A stretch of 64,000 nt of DNA from Seiridium cupressi (Eukaryota > Ascomycota > Sordariomycetes > Amphisphaeriales > Sporocadaceae): positions 62,001 through 126,000 of the forward strand of contig JARVKI010000084.1 in the NCBI GenBank assembly GCA_036674765.1, given 5' to 3'. Positions 22,288-35,000 of the stretch are shown here, piece after piece. Under the pieces are notes generated by a model that worked only from the letters and a program-made list of their open reading frames with translations, did not search any database and was not told the origin of the DNA. Every line of letters starts with the position of its first letter. Within the stretch, counting starts at the first letter, position 1. The position numbers and the translations under genes were made by a program.

Positions 22288-23274
22288 TCAACCACCTGTA
22301 ATTGTCGTCTGGACCGTTGCAGCAGTGATATTGGCAATATCATTCCATGACACGGTATTATTGATCCAACCAACCTCAATCTCGCCGCAACATATGACAA
22401 AGAGTTTTGGTCTACCATTAGCCCCGGCGGAAAGCTCAATACATGTCGGATTGACCAGTCTGTCTAGGAAGGGTTTTGATTGTGCCTTTCCATCCACCAT
22501 ATTCTCGAGATCGGTTTTCACTAAGCTGCCATCGTTCCAGTTCAATGTGTATGCAGCACTACCATCAGGCCGTATCTGAAACCCGTCACAATGTCGAAGG
22601 TCATCCGCAATGACCTCCACCGGCCGGGTTGTGCGCAAAGGCATGTTGGCCTTACCTTCGGCTAACTCGTAGGCGACTCGGTGAATCGTGCCAGCACTGT
22701 AGTTGGAGTACCATAGGTACCCTCCAACCAAGCACATCCGATTGACACCGAAGAACGCGTCCTCTCCATTCGGAACCATTGATTTCTCATCGGCTAAAAA
22801 CACAGAACTCTCGCCTGTTGTGACGTCTAAGCACTGGATGCAGCTTTTTCCGGAGTCCGCCACGAGGACGAACCGCTCGGTCACCGGACAGAGCCCGAGG
22901 GGAAGCGCGATGTCGTTGATGTCGCCCATCCTCTTTGCTTTTGGGGCACCCGCGATCCTCAGATCCAGATACCACACGGCAAAGCCTTCCCACCGGGCCT
23001 GTGCTATATCGCCGACTTGAGAGGTGATGACACTGTACTCGTCACTCCTGCCGTGGATGGCACACAAGTTGAGTATTGCTGCAACACCTGGGAACTCATA
23101 GACTGGTACCGGCTCCGTATCCGGGTCTTCTGCGTCGATATCGTAGACCACTGGCAAGTCGAGGCGCGCAGCCAGGATGTGGTTGTTGGGACGAATGGCG
23201 AACCCCTCAAACCAGGAATCCCGGGGGAGCTGGGTCACTAGAACCACGTCCAGCGTATCGTCGTCGCCCAGCAT
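22288..23274 (-). CDS. Six-bladed beta-propeller protein (SMP-30/gluconolactonase-like superfamily)
   Basis: A single-exon frame of 328 residues from ATG 23274; the frame extends 21 codons upstream only from a TTG. The N-terminus reads VVLVTQLPRDSWFEGFAIRP and NNHILAARLDLPVVYDID, followed by repeated strand-rich blades (YSVITSQVGDIA, FVLVADSGKSCIQCLDVTTG, GVNRMCLVGGYLWYSNYSAG, HCDGFQIRPDGSAAYTLNWN). This pattern is typical of six-bladed propellers in fungal metabolite clusters; some members (for example EupF and AsR5) are hetero-Diels-Alderases. That assignment is only by resemblance; lactonase or structural roles are possible. No signal peptide is seen. Gene neighbours (MFS transporter, methyltransferase) would suit a small metabolic cluster, but no core synthase is present. 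Confidence 0.8.
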   Translation of the reverse strand: MLGDDDTLDVVLVTQLPRDSWFEGFAIRPNNHILAARLDLPVVYDIDAEDPDTEPVPVYEFPGVAAILNLCAIHGRSDEYSVITSQVGDIAQARWEGFAVWYLDLRIAGAPKAKRMGDINDIALPLGLCPVTERFVLVADSGKSCIQCLDVTTGESSVFLADEKSMVPNGEDAFFGVNRMCLVGGYLWYSNYSAGTIHRVAYELAEGKANMPLRTTRPVEVIADDLRHCDGFQIRPDGSAAYTLNWNDGSLVKTDLENMVDGKAQSKPFLDRLVNPTCIELSAGANGRPKLFVICCGEIEVGWINNTVSWNDIANITAATVQTTITGG

Positions 23275-24839
23275 TGTTACCCCAAGAGCTCCTCGATGCC
23301 GAGGATTGCCAGCCTTTGTGATGACCGATGGTGTCAAGTGGTGACAAGAGCTCGGTATGTGGTCGAACTAATGTGCGTTGGCAGGTCAAGGAAATCAGAA
23401 GGAGAGCACATGAAGGGACGGGTGACGCTAAAATGCGAGAGGATTTATTAGCTGTTCCTCGACATTTCAAGGGCTTCGCGATTAGCTTTCCGCTGGCTTG
23501 GTGGGCTGGCGTTTTGGCGTCCACGTGATGATATATATCTCACAATCCAATAATGCTTAGATCCAGTGGCGCTTCGTCAATCCCGACTCGAACGTCACTT
23601 GTCACACAGCTGAGCGGACACGCCATGGCCTGGTACTTCTGATCGTGAATGCTTGCTAAAAGGTGAGCTCACTTGATCGAATAGTAGGTCGAGGTGATGG
23701 AAATCCTGATGGAAATTCCGAGGGCGGAGTCATCAAGAAGTTCTGCTCCCAAGGCAGTTCCTCCCAACATTTCGTCGGTGTAGCAGAATGAAACAGACGG
23801 CTGGGAGACACGATTCTTGTGCCAGACAGCTTCGGAGAGCTATTGATGACAGCAGCGCGTGCAGGGCCTCGGCGTGGGCCGAATTTAGCCTCCATAGTAG
23901 AGAGACGAGCTAGTGCAGCTAGCGGGCGCCGCAGATATGCAGCTAGGCGGCGTTAGCTGCCAAAGTCTCTACATTTGTATTGTGTTAGGTTCGAGTCCTA
24001 TTAGCGCTATCCACTGGAGGTCGCAGTGCCCATTCTTTTATCTCGCGGGACACGAGTCATGAGTACTAGCAGAGTTTAGCCATTATGGAGATGAGAGCGG
24101 CGGCTGGGTCAATTTTCGCCCACCTGCGCAATTTGAGCTGCGTGATATGCTGCGACAATCCGCAACTTCATCGCGAACTCACCTCCTGGTCCTCTGGGTT
24201 GAGAGCCCCTGAAAAGTGCACGTTGCGGCAAACAGGTGAGGGGGTGCTGATGCACGATTCAGTGAACAGTCTACCGAATATAGGCCGACTGAGGGCAATG
24301 ATCGCCATCAAGCCCGGTAGAGCAGTGACCCATTGAGGAGGTGCTTTATATTGCGGCACTTGCTAACTAAGTTGTGAAATTCGAGGCATGAAACCGGCGT
24401 CGCCTGAGCTAGGAGTTGAAGGATGGACACTGACAAGTGGGTCCCGACTTTTCTATAATGCTACATACATGTAGCCTATAGAGTTCGTACCCCTGAACTA
24501 CTTCTTCTAGACTCGAGTGCTGATAAGGATTGACTCTGATGCGAAGGTTTTATCCGCATCCATTCTAGACCGCTGCCAAGTTTTCACATTCCTCTACTAT
24601 TGTTGACCATGTGGTCGGGATCTCGTATACCATAGATACACATCTTGATATACGTCCTTCATCGGTGTCTATTGAGTATCTGGGCCTATGACACCTCACT
24701 CCACGGGTCTCGAGACGCTCAGCCAACCCGGTTAGTCGTTGACCGAGCTTTTGGTGTAAGGCAATATTAGCTCGGCCTAGAGTACCTTAGAGTCCTAGAC
24801 TATAGCCAAGCCCGATGGACAATTAGCCGTGAGTATAAA
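23275..24839. other. Intergenic, no gene recognised
   Basis: Normal base composition with short open frames on both strands (23328-23528 plus, 23656-23895 minus, 24085-24336 plus) that have no recognisable domain. A T-arm-like sequence occurs at about 23987-24000 but no complete cloverleaf could be drawn (see rejected items). Confidence 0.4.
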
Positions 24840-27240
24840 ACCTCCTTTTATAATAAAATTATCCAAGGCGTGAGTAGTCTTGTTAAAAAAGAGGAGCCTC
24901 TGCTACGTAGCTAGATAATTTTCGTTGGTTTGATACATACTATATATCCGCTGCGTGCAGTAGAGGTTCCAGGCGTAATTGGCTAATATATTGGCCAGTG
25001 CATGCGATCTCGTTATTGTGGCCAACAGGTAGACTACTACCATATTACTGCTTAAGAAAACATATCAGGGATTTCGTGCGATTAAGAATGACAATATACC
25101 GAATGCCCGGGATACGCCATTTTTGATTACCTTCTAAACAAATCAAACTCGAAAAGTGAAGACTTGCGGGCTATCATACCGTACTTAATGATATGATTAT
25201 AGCAAAAAAAAAAAAAACCGGTTTCTATATTGCATTCTAATTTGATATAGTGTCGGTACCTTGCGTACGTATTGGCGGCACATGCATGGCGCAGTCATAC
25301 TTGGATTGGCCGCCCGGCCGGAAGGTGAGGTGCATTGTGGATTTCTGTTTTAGTACTGGAGCTATTTCTCCAGCTACATAGGACCCAGCCTGCGGATTGG
25401 GTTCCTTCCTGCTATAATTCATTTTCGGTTGCATGAATTTAGAGTCACTTCTTGATCCCAGTCAAGTAGGTCATTCCAACAGACTTCCGTAAACTTAAGA
25501 GCACTTATAATAACGATCAAATCTAAAACTGAAATAATTTATATCTAGATCTATAACAGGCAGAATGGTAACGACATTGAACATGAATATATGCGGGCTG
25601 TTAGTACTAATCCTATGGAAGCCTCAGTGGTCATTTAGATCTAGAAGTGTGACGACGATTAAACTCCGGCGAACCGGTAAATGGACGGATTTAAATCTTG
25701 AAGTTCTAAAAATCATCGGCAAGCAAAATTGTCCGCCTAGATTTGCTTTAAACCACCAACCTTGCATTTCTTCAACAGCCTCGGCTTGCTATAGATAAGA
25801 GCCATAACATATAAAATGGATGTTAGCGCTGAATGAGCTTCGAGTTCTCGATGACACAATCGGTCTGTGTCATACAACTGGATCAGTGATAGAGTGATTA
25901 ATGGGTGTGGTGACGTGATAGCTCATGCAGCTACCACGTTAAAATGTAAAGGAAGTCACGAGTCACTCGTGAGTTACTGACTGCAATCTTCCCGGCGATG
26001 CAAAAAGGTTGACTTTCAGAATGCCCTGTTCAAGTGGTTTCCTCGTAGGAAACTTTGCGTAACTCAAGAGCTGGCGTCGTTTCTTTCCGTTTAGCCGAGC
26101 AGCAATAAACTCCGAATCTAAAGAGATCGGCACTAAAAATACGACTAGAAATATTTCGTCGAGTGTTTTACCGTCCGAAATGAGGTGTAGATTTGTGCAG
26201 CGGCCGAATGCTTTGTATTCTACCATCGGATATAGCGGCACCGGTTGGAGGCCACAAAATTATACTCAAGCAACGCGCATTTGTTTCAGTCTAGAACAAC
26301 GGCCACTAGCGCTTAATACATGAGTTCGGTCTTTATTCTTGACAAGCCAAGACAGGTATATGTACCTACCTGAACCCTGATTTATTAAATACTATATAAC
26401 TACGCACGCGGTTTTAGGCAATCTTTCTTTTTTATTAAAAGATAATATATTAACTACGCTAAGGATTAGACCTCATGTTAGAATTTCGTATACTAAGAAG
26501 AAGATATAACGAAATCGGTGGATGTCAAAATAAGTCGTATCAAAATCAAAGTCATCCTGCGGAAAAATTACTCGGTATAACGAACTGGTTCGGGTTAAAA
26601 AGATCGCCATTTAATCTTAATAATTAACCACCAAATGAAAATGGCAACCATAAAACAAGTTTAAGTGATAAACTCAAACCATACATGGAAGAGTGAACAG
26701 CTGAGCCACATCAGTCATGCGATTTCATGCCATGTTCCTCACCGATACGAAGACAGTAAGTACATCGTTCATCCGAGTCTATACACATGACTTGATCCTA
26801 AATTGCGGGGTACCTTGTAGTTTTCCGCCAGTGCTCGGAAAGAATCCTTGACTCCCCAAGTCTTGGAATTGGAAGCTCAGCTATGTCTTAAACACTCAGA
26901 TTGCGTTTGAGCCACAACTGCGATGATAATTTCTGTAACGTACCCGGCAAAAATTCCGCGCGCGGAAGATTTGCTCCTAGTCAGCCGTAGTTTCGTAGCG
27001 ACATGGTTATAGACATGACCGTCGTCCTACACCTCTCCGATGCAAATTTAGAAAGAGTGAGTGTTGTTCAAACTGCATGTTCGAAGATGGTGGGATACCA
27101 GACAATATTTAGTAGTTAAAATAAATTATTAACCTTGAATGAAATAAATAAAGCTAAGATTAGAAATATATATACAAATAATTATGCGTATATTATTTCA
27201 GTGTAATTTAGTATTCAAGTCAGATTTCTATCCCCGTACT
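24840..27240. other. AT-rich, gene-poor relic region
   Basis: Base composition falls clearly towards AT over about 2.4 kb, with long TA/AA runs, a 13-base poly-A tract near 25204-25216 and no open frame longer than 92 codons. Frames at 25237-25434, 25565-25798 and 25963-26241 have no recognisable domain. The texture is that of degenerate, possibly RIP-mutated, transposon sequence, but I could not identify a transposase or reverse transcriptase motif. Confidence 0.45.
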
Positions 27241-27243
27241 CTA

Positions 27244-27880
27244 TACATTAGTTTGTTATAGAGGCACTACTGAAGGTCACTGGAGAGATTGACCTTTTTG
27301 GGTTGGTGCTGCTGCCATGAGCAGCCGAAGTTGGCTTGTTAGAATCAACTTCGGCCTGTGCTACTGATTCTGCAGCATGCTGGGAACCAATAGCAGGGAA
27401 GTTTGAGATTGTTCTGGTCATTGTGGAAGTTTCGTTGTCATCTGTAGCTATTTTGTAGCTATTTTGCTCGCAGTAATAGGAGTATCGGCGTTGTCAGTCT
27501 CTGCAGAGTTGGATTTGGCAGCGACATCTCTAGAAGCGGCAGCGTCCTTTGTATCAGAGGCGTTGTTAGACCCATATGCTTTATTAGACTTGACAGAGCT
27601 ATCACTGGTGATTAGGCAAGGCAGTAGTCTGAAGTTGAGTGGTATACGTTGCTCCATCGCTTGGGCAAGTTATTACCGTTGAGGTTGGCATATCGCCGCA
27701 TACAGTGCAAGTTGCTTGCACAGTGGTGAAGCCATATGGAACCTCTGTTGGCTCCGCAAAAGTCGACAACGCCGATATACCAGCATACGTTTCAGTGATG
27801 GTGTACGGCGGGTGTTGAATTCCCACTGGACAAAATATGGGAAAGGTCGTTGTATAGACGCTTGTTAACGTGCAGCCGCA
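27244..27880 (-). pseudogene. Relic of a Ser/Thr-rich secreted or cell-wall protein
   Basis: The minus strand reads TTFPIFCP, then HPPYTITETYAGISALSTFA, EPTEVPYGFTTVQATCTVCG and PTSTVITCPSDGATYTTQLQ. This Cys-containing, Thr-rich module is typical of fungal GPI-type wall proteins. A stop follows near 27602, but a Ser/Ala/Lys-rich tail resumes in another frame (SNSAETDNADTPITASKIAT) and again in a third (NFPAIGSQHAAESVAQAEVD), ending near 27250. No signal peptide or start was found upstream, and the GPI attachment end is not evident. The several frame changes argue for a decayed gene. It is at the edge of the AT-rich block. Confidence 0.5.
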
Positions 27881-30594
27881 TGTGCACTATCATATATGGG
27901 GCCGATAATTAATTCTTCAATTGTGCTTGGTAGATTGGCGGAAATTGAAATTCATGTCCTGAGAGTGAAAAGACCTGACCAGGGACCGTATGATCATAGG
28001 AGAGGCTGTAAAGGATAGATTAAAGGACTTGGAACAACGCCGAAAGTCGCTCACTGACGGCATGCTGTAGGATATTATGCTTGGCACTGCCTGTATAGCA
28101 TCTCTTTTGGAGACTGTTGACGAATTGAATTCAGTACCATCAGCCTCCCATGCTTCAGAACACTCGGTGATCAAAGATGTTTAGCATGACAGCAGTTGTG
28201 TTGCTACAAAGCCCTTCGTATGTGCTCAGCGCAGTAAGCGCGATCAAATCATGGTTTTTCGTCTTGACAACGGGGTTGGGTTTTGAGACTGTACGTGAGA
28301 ATGTAAGTCTCCGGCCGTGTACTCAAGGGCTTCTGCCAACATATCCTTTCGAACTGCAACATATGCGAACCGCATTGGTCGAGAGGGCTATTTGCTGATA
28401 CTTTCTAGGTCAATCGTGATAATAATCGAGAGGAAAGGGTGAGCTACAGTAAATTGGTAAACGGTAGATCACCAATCCTCCACACCAGTGTATCTGAGAC
28501 CGAAGAGATTAGTCAGAAGTTGACGTCTAATTATGCGGATTTGCAATCTTGTTCGGAATTTGTAGTTTGAACGACGTTCAGGAATAATGAATGAGGCTGA
28601 CTTTTCAAAGTTTTGAAAAGGAAAAATCATATCATTTGACACGGGGGCGGGGTTTACTTGAAAAAAGACCGATTTTTGTTTTGTTCCCAGTTTCTGGAAA
28701 AGCCCCATCTTGTTCAACATCTCGAAAGGCCATTACGACTGGGGTCTCATCATGCGACACTTGATGAGTTCACGTTGAAGTAAAAGAAAGTGGTTGACTT
28801 CTTAACAGCCAAGACCAAAAGGATTATCATCTGAACGCCTCATCCGATTCATAGCGCCATCATATATCTTATTATCTCGACGGTCATTGACACCAGCTCA
28901 CCCATGAGGCTATGAGTTTATGTACACAAGCGGACATGCTCTACCGGCTGCAGGTAGTGAAGCTTCTCCCTGGCGCGAGAAAGTGTGCAGTTACTCCTAA
29001 TTTAAAATCTACATTCCCCAAGTTCTCCGTTCACTTATGCTTGGAGCTTCATGTCTGAAAATTCGAAGTGCCATCAAGCTGCCAACCCCATAAGATACGC
29101 ATTGGAAACTGTACCAGCATGTGAGACTGCTATTTCATTATGTAACAGTCATGTAATGTCGGAGTTCGGCAGCTAGAGTTTGATCAATCAGCCACTCTCG
29201 CTTATTTTTACGCAGCAACCAAACAGCTTTGTGGTGCGAAGAAGCTTATTTGACACAGATGCAACCCATAAAGCTTGGGATTACCGGTGAGAGTTAGTTC
29301 AATTTGTGGCCTGCGCGAAATTTCCACTTGAGATATAGGTTCTTTACACAATTGTTGTAAATCTGAACAGCTATTATTCTACGTGTGTCGCTTATCAACC
29401 AACACGCGGAACGAAAAATATGACACGGAAGCTTGGATCTTGCGCAGCAACACCACCCTCGGAGTTTTCTTCGCAATGTGGCTGACACAGTTGAGCGAAT
29501 GGAGTCATCATTAGATGTGTCTCTGATAAAGTTTTGCATGCGAGGTACACAATATTAAGACACATCATTTAATTGACTTACAAGCGCCAAACAGCCAACG
29601 TTGCACACAGATAGTCAATAAACTTTGCCTGTGAGGAAGCCAACAGCTCGGTCCGAGCAGCCACCCTTAAATTTATGCTTAGATGTGGCTGCATGCGCCG
29701 CCGTCATTATACCAGTGGGCTTGACTCTGTATTGCATTTTAGGCTGTCGCTGAGCTAATTGGTCTCGCATTGAGGTTGAAAAAGCTTTCCCAGCCAGCCT
29801 CAATCCGATGGTCAGCTTTCGGAACATCGGCAGAGTAAACGTTTTTATGTACCGGGGAAAGGTTGCCAGAGGAACGCTTAGAGCTGCTCACATCACTAAA
29901 TAGTCTCTATTAACTGTTATTTATATCAATCCACTCAGATTCACAGCCCACCTTCAGGCTTGGCAGACCATAGGACCGCAACGCTCTCAGAGCAAAAATT
30001 AACCCTCTCTTAATTTGACACAAATTGGTGGTAAGGTAGTTTATGAAGCCGGATCATATATACCTCAGCGTATAGACCGATAACATAGCCTTATCAATAA
30101 CAAAGATGGAGGGGCATCTAAGACAATACGCCCATTGAGATATCCAAGAATAGGTGATCAAGGTCAAGGACTCTTCGGAGGGGGGGGGCAAAGAAATATT
30201 TGCCACAAGGTCTCATTCATACATGACCTCCTGACCCTCCAGCCGTTAGATGTCACCTTGCTCAAGCCATTGGAGGCAAAGCAAAAGGAAGCCACAAAAC
30301 AAAGCAAAAATAGACCACGAGGATAAGGTGGCATATCCGGATAAGGTATTCATGCCAAGACGGTCAGTTGAAGAATATTGATAAGCGCATTGCTCATGAT
30401 ATAGGCTGTGGAATAGGTTTACAGGCTGTAATGATTGAGCCACCATCTCATCTATCTTGAACTCAATCGTCGTGTCATACCCAGACTGAAGGAGACCCCA
30501 TCGCATATATACCTCACAGGACAGCCAGGTACACGGACAAGTCACATCATGCTCAGATCCCAGTTCATTCGTTACTAGTCTTCCGCGCTGCACC
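27881..30594. other. Gene-poor, AT-leaning region
   Basis: No convincing gene. Minus-strand open frames at 27917-28174, 28469-28720, 29294-29539, 29615-29827 and 30246-30596 and a plus frame at 28177-28398 have no recognisable domains. The first could be additional relic of the neighbouring wall protein. The last few hundred bases are the promoter region of the large repeat protein. Confidence 0.4.
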
Positions 30595-32058
30595 ATGAAA
30601 AAGCTTGTAGCTCTTGCACTTTATGCCATAACCCCGGTATTCGGGTTTCCCCAGCAAAGCCACAACTACCGCCTGGTTCCTGACACTCTCGGAATTCGAG
30701 ATGGAGCAGGCAAGCGATGTTCTGTGCGAACAATCACTATCCTCACAACCTATTATCCAGCAGGGGCCACGGGTTATCCTGTTGACCCTAGCCAGGAGGA
30801 CTCAGTAACTAAAGGGCTGTACGCTACTGGTAAGATGACCCCTCATGCTTGCCTACGTCGACTAATGTTGGAATAGGTGCTCATGACGGTTATGAAACGG
30901 CAGATTGGCAGTACTCTGGCGGGTATAACGACGCCACCAATATGCAAATTGGTGCATACCCTACGGATACTGATACTTACGACGTAATCGTCGACCCAAC
31001 CGAGGGCCTTATCCTCAGTATCCAAATGAGCCTGAGGATGGGGGCCCTACTGATACGCAAGCCCCATATCAGGCTGAGCCACCATATATCACCGAGGGCC
31101 AGAGTGGTTGTCCTGCCAAGCCATCACACAACACTGGTAGCAACGATGGAGGTATACTTATTGCAACCGTCACAGAGACTTTTGGATCCTTAACATTTAC
31201 AACGACATTCACGACTAGTATTTTGTCCACGCTCAGCGCCACTGTCACATCGACTGCCACCACAGCATCTGTCCTTACGACTACCGTCAGCCAGCCCACG
31301 GTCTCGGCGACATTGACTGTAACCTCGTCTGGAGGGGTGCTTGATATACTAAGTATTCGAAGGGTGGTTGCCAACGCGGCGGCGGCGACACCTGCGGCTG
31401 CGGCGCGTCGAGAGAACTCGCGTGACTGGAAACGGCAAGATGTTGAGAGCGATGGGTTTGTTGGAACAGAAGATGACCCAAACCCAGATGTTTGCACCTC
31501 TGCGGGGCTCATCCAGTTCCTGAATGGGGAACTCATCGCCTCAGGACGGACGATCTCCGTCGACCCGGGTGTCCCATTCATAAGTCTAGGCGACGCAGTG
31601 AATGGTTCCATCAGCACAGATTTCTCCATCCAGAACAGTATACCGACTTGGGCCAACCCTCAATTCTTTGGTGGAAGGGCTAGATTCTGTCAGGTTGGCG
31701 ATGAACTTCCCGTGGCATTGTTCGCTGGGACAGACCAGCCCCCAGGTTGCGTCCTGGTGGATCTGATTGTGTATTCATGTAAGTGATGCTGCGTTGCAAG
31801 GAGGGGCCTTTACTGACACATCTTTGCTAACTAGCTGGTCAATGCCAAAATGGTGAACTCATCGGCACGGGCGGCGGCGCCACTTCCGCTTCGTCCGGGG
31901 GCGGGGCTTCGAGTGGGGTCAGTACTGGCTCCACCGCTCAGATTAGTGGGTCAAGCGCGATCGTGTCTTCGGGTTCTTCCAGCAGCTCCGGCTCCAGCAC
32001 GAGCTTGTCGACCTCCACTACTTCGCAAGGCACTCTTGAATCCAGCAGCAGTACAACT

Positions 32059-35000
32059 GCATCTACCAATCCGTTACAAACATTCCCCATCGTAGCAAGA
32101 GATAGTGGTACGAGTGCTGATGGACTATCGTTGCAACCGCAATCAGGCTCGGCCAACTCACCGGCTGTCTTCGGCCCTCTGTCAACCGCTGGAACATTTG
32201 GCCTGGATCCAGTAACTGGAGAGGTGCGTGTCAAATCGAACGGCAACGGCGACCTGAACCAAGAAATTTGCTGCACATACGCAAGTGGAAATAATCAGGT
32301 TGATACGGCGGCGACGTGTTCTATTTCAACATGTACCTTAGGGGATGCATCTACTGTGCCGCTACAGTGTGCCGCTACTGTTACTGGCACGCTTGATTGT
32401 TACTTAAATGCCACATCGACAGGACTCGTCTATCGGAGTCTCCAACTCACTCCCCAGGCTAGCGGCGCGTTCCGACTGGCCGTTGGCACTACCGTCAGCC
32501 CCAGTAACTTTGCTGTTACCCTCGGCACGAATGGACTGGCTGGCCATCCACAAGCAGCACAGGTACGGGATCTGTCACCAGCACCGGCACCTCCAGCGGA
32601 ACTGGGACAAGCACCAGCCCGGCTGCTACGTTTCCCATCTTTGCGTCCGATACTGGCAACATCGCGGATGGCCTTCAATTGCAGCCTTAATCCAATGGTC
32701 TTGGGTCTCCCGCCATCTTCAGCCTTTCGTCTTCGCCTGTCACATACAGTCTAGATCCAACTACTGGGGAGGTTCGAGTTGCCTCCGATACCAACGGCAA
32801 CCAGGATGTCTGTTGCACGTATGTCAATGATGGGAGCGCGCTCAATCCAGCAATTTGCTCTATTTCTACGTGCAGAGTTGGTGACGCCTCTGCTGCACCA
32901 CTGCAATGCAATCCAATCGTTGGTGGCTCTGGCGTGTTGGATTGTTATTTGAACGCTTCCTCTATCGATTCTGTATACTGGACGCCGCAGATTGCTCCGC
33001 TCGGTGACGGTACTTATCGTCTGGAAATCGGCACAAGTTTAGGGACCGGCAATTCGCCTGTTACGCTCAGTACAATCAGCCCTTCGAGTTCAACGACTGG
33101 CAACTCTGCCACTGGCACTTCTACGAGTGAAAATACCATCACGACTAGCAGCACTCTGCCCCTCACCACCACTGGGTCTACATCTACCACCTCTCAGACT
33201 TCGGGTCCCAGCAGCAGGACTGCCACATCTATGGGTCCACTTCAGACGTTCCCCATTTTTGCGGCTGGCACTGGTACAAACGACACAGATGGATTGCAGT
33301 TGCAGCCTCGATCAGGCATCGGTCGGTCACCCCTCATATTCAGTTCGTCAACTTCTCCAGCAACGTATGCCGTAGACCCCAGCACGGGTGTGCTTCTGGT
33401 TTCGCCTGACGGCAACGGGCAATCCAGACGGCACGCAAGAAGTCTGTTGCACATACGCGAACGGCACGACTCAGCTTGACCCGGCTCTTTGCTTCCTGGA
33501 TACCTGTGCTTTGGGTGGCTCATCTGTGGCGCCACTGCAATGCGACACTACTACTACTAGTGCCGCTGTTGATATACTCAACTGTTATCTGAATGCTACC
33601 GCATTTGGTATTATCTACTCGCATCTGCAAATCGCTCCACTTGGCGATGGCACTTATCAGCTAGAGATCGGAACAGCTATAAATGCCGGCAATGCACCAG
33701 TCAACTTACAAAAAACTCAAGCTGTAGTTGGAACGTCATCGAGCAGCCCGGCTACCAGTGCAACGACAACTTCTTCAGGCACTGGCAGCGTCACGCAATC
33801 GCCCACAACCTCACCGGCATTGTCCATTACATCAGGTAGTAGCACAAGGAGCAGTACCATCTCCTCCACAGGCTCTCAGCAAACATTTTCTCTGTTCTCC
33901 ACGGACACTGGCACTGCGGCCGACGGTCTTCAATTGCAGCCCCAGTCCTCTGGCGCTGCCAACACCCCTGCCATCTTTAGTTCAACATCTTCCCCAGTCA
34001 CTTACAGCCTGGACCCAACCACCGGCGAGGCACTTACTGAGTCAGGCAGCAACCCTCAGAAGATATGTTGCACATACACAAACGCTGGCAGCCGGCTCGA
34101 CCCAGCTGCTTGTTCCCTTTCGACGTGCGCTCTCGGTGGCTCAACTACAGCACCACTCCAGTGCGGCTCTGTAGGTAATGCCGGCGTATTGGCAAGCTGC
34201 TATCTCAATGCTACCTCGGTTGGTGCTGTTTATTCGCAGCTTCAAATTTCCCCGCTAGCCGATGGTACGTATCAATTAGAGATTGGCACATCTATCGGTT
34301 CTGGTAAAACACCCGTTGTATTGACCACCCAACAGCTTACCTCTCCGTTATCCACGAGTGGTATTCTCTCTAGCACTGGATCAGCCGCAACAAGTGGTGT
34401 AACTTCCATTCAATCAACAAGTTCTGGATCCAGCAGCACTACTAGCACTACTACATCTGCTGGCTCACTCCAGACGTTCCCCATTTTTGCTACTGGCACT
34501 GGCACTACCGCAGATGGTCTTCAGTTACAGCCGCAGGATGATTCTGCTGATCCTCTTGCCATCTTTGGTTCCACAACTTCTCCCATCACATTTGGTTTGG
34601 ATCCTACGACCGGGGAGCTTCTGGTAGTCCCAGCTGATGGCGAGGCTGTCTGTTGTACATATGTGATAGCTGGTGGCGGACAAGACCCCGCGTTCTGCTC
34701 TATCTCTACTTGCTCTCTCGGTGGTACCGAAACTGCCCCCCTGCAGTGCAATACTCCAACGGCTGCTGGTGTGTTGAACTGCTACCTGAATGCCACCTCA
34801 ACTGGAGCTATATATTCTCAGGTGCAAGTGGCTTCCCTCGGCGGGAAGTTGGTACAACTATCGATACTGATCTCGGAAACTCGCCGGCTGTGCTTAATGT
34901 TAACAGACCTGCAACTGGGTCATCTACAAGTACCCTTGGCTCCAGCACGCTGCCTACGACGACCGCGGCTAGCATGACGACCTCGAATACTGCCACCTTG

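Noticed and set aside
23910..24010. Possible tRNA with T-arm-like GGTTCGAGTCC near 23988
   Set aside because: The acceptor stem pairs at only about four of seven positions, the T-stem has a mismatch, and no clear D-arm or anticodon arm could be drawn.
25963..26241. Minus-strand open frame of 92 codons in the AT-rich block
   Set aside because: No recognisable transposase or other domain and no supporting splice sites.
28469..29827. Minus-strand short frames of 70-83 codons
   Set aside because: No domain resemblance, no consistent introns, and AT-leaning composition typical of non-coding sequence here.
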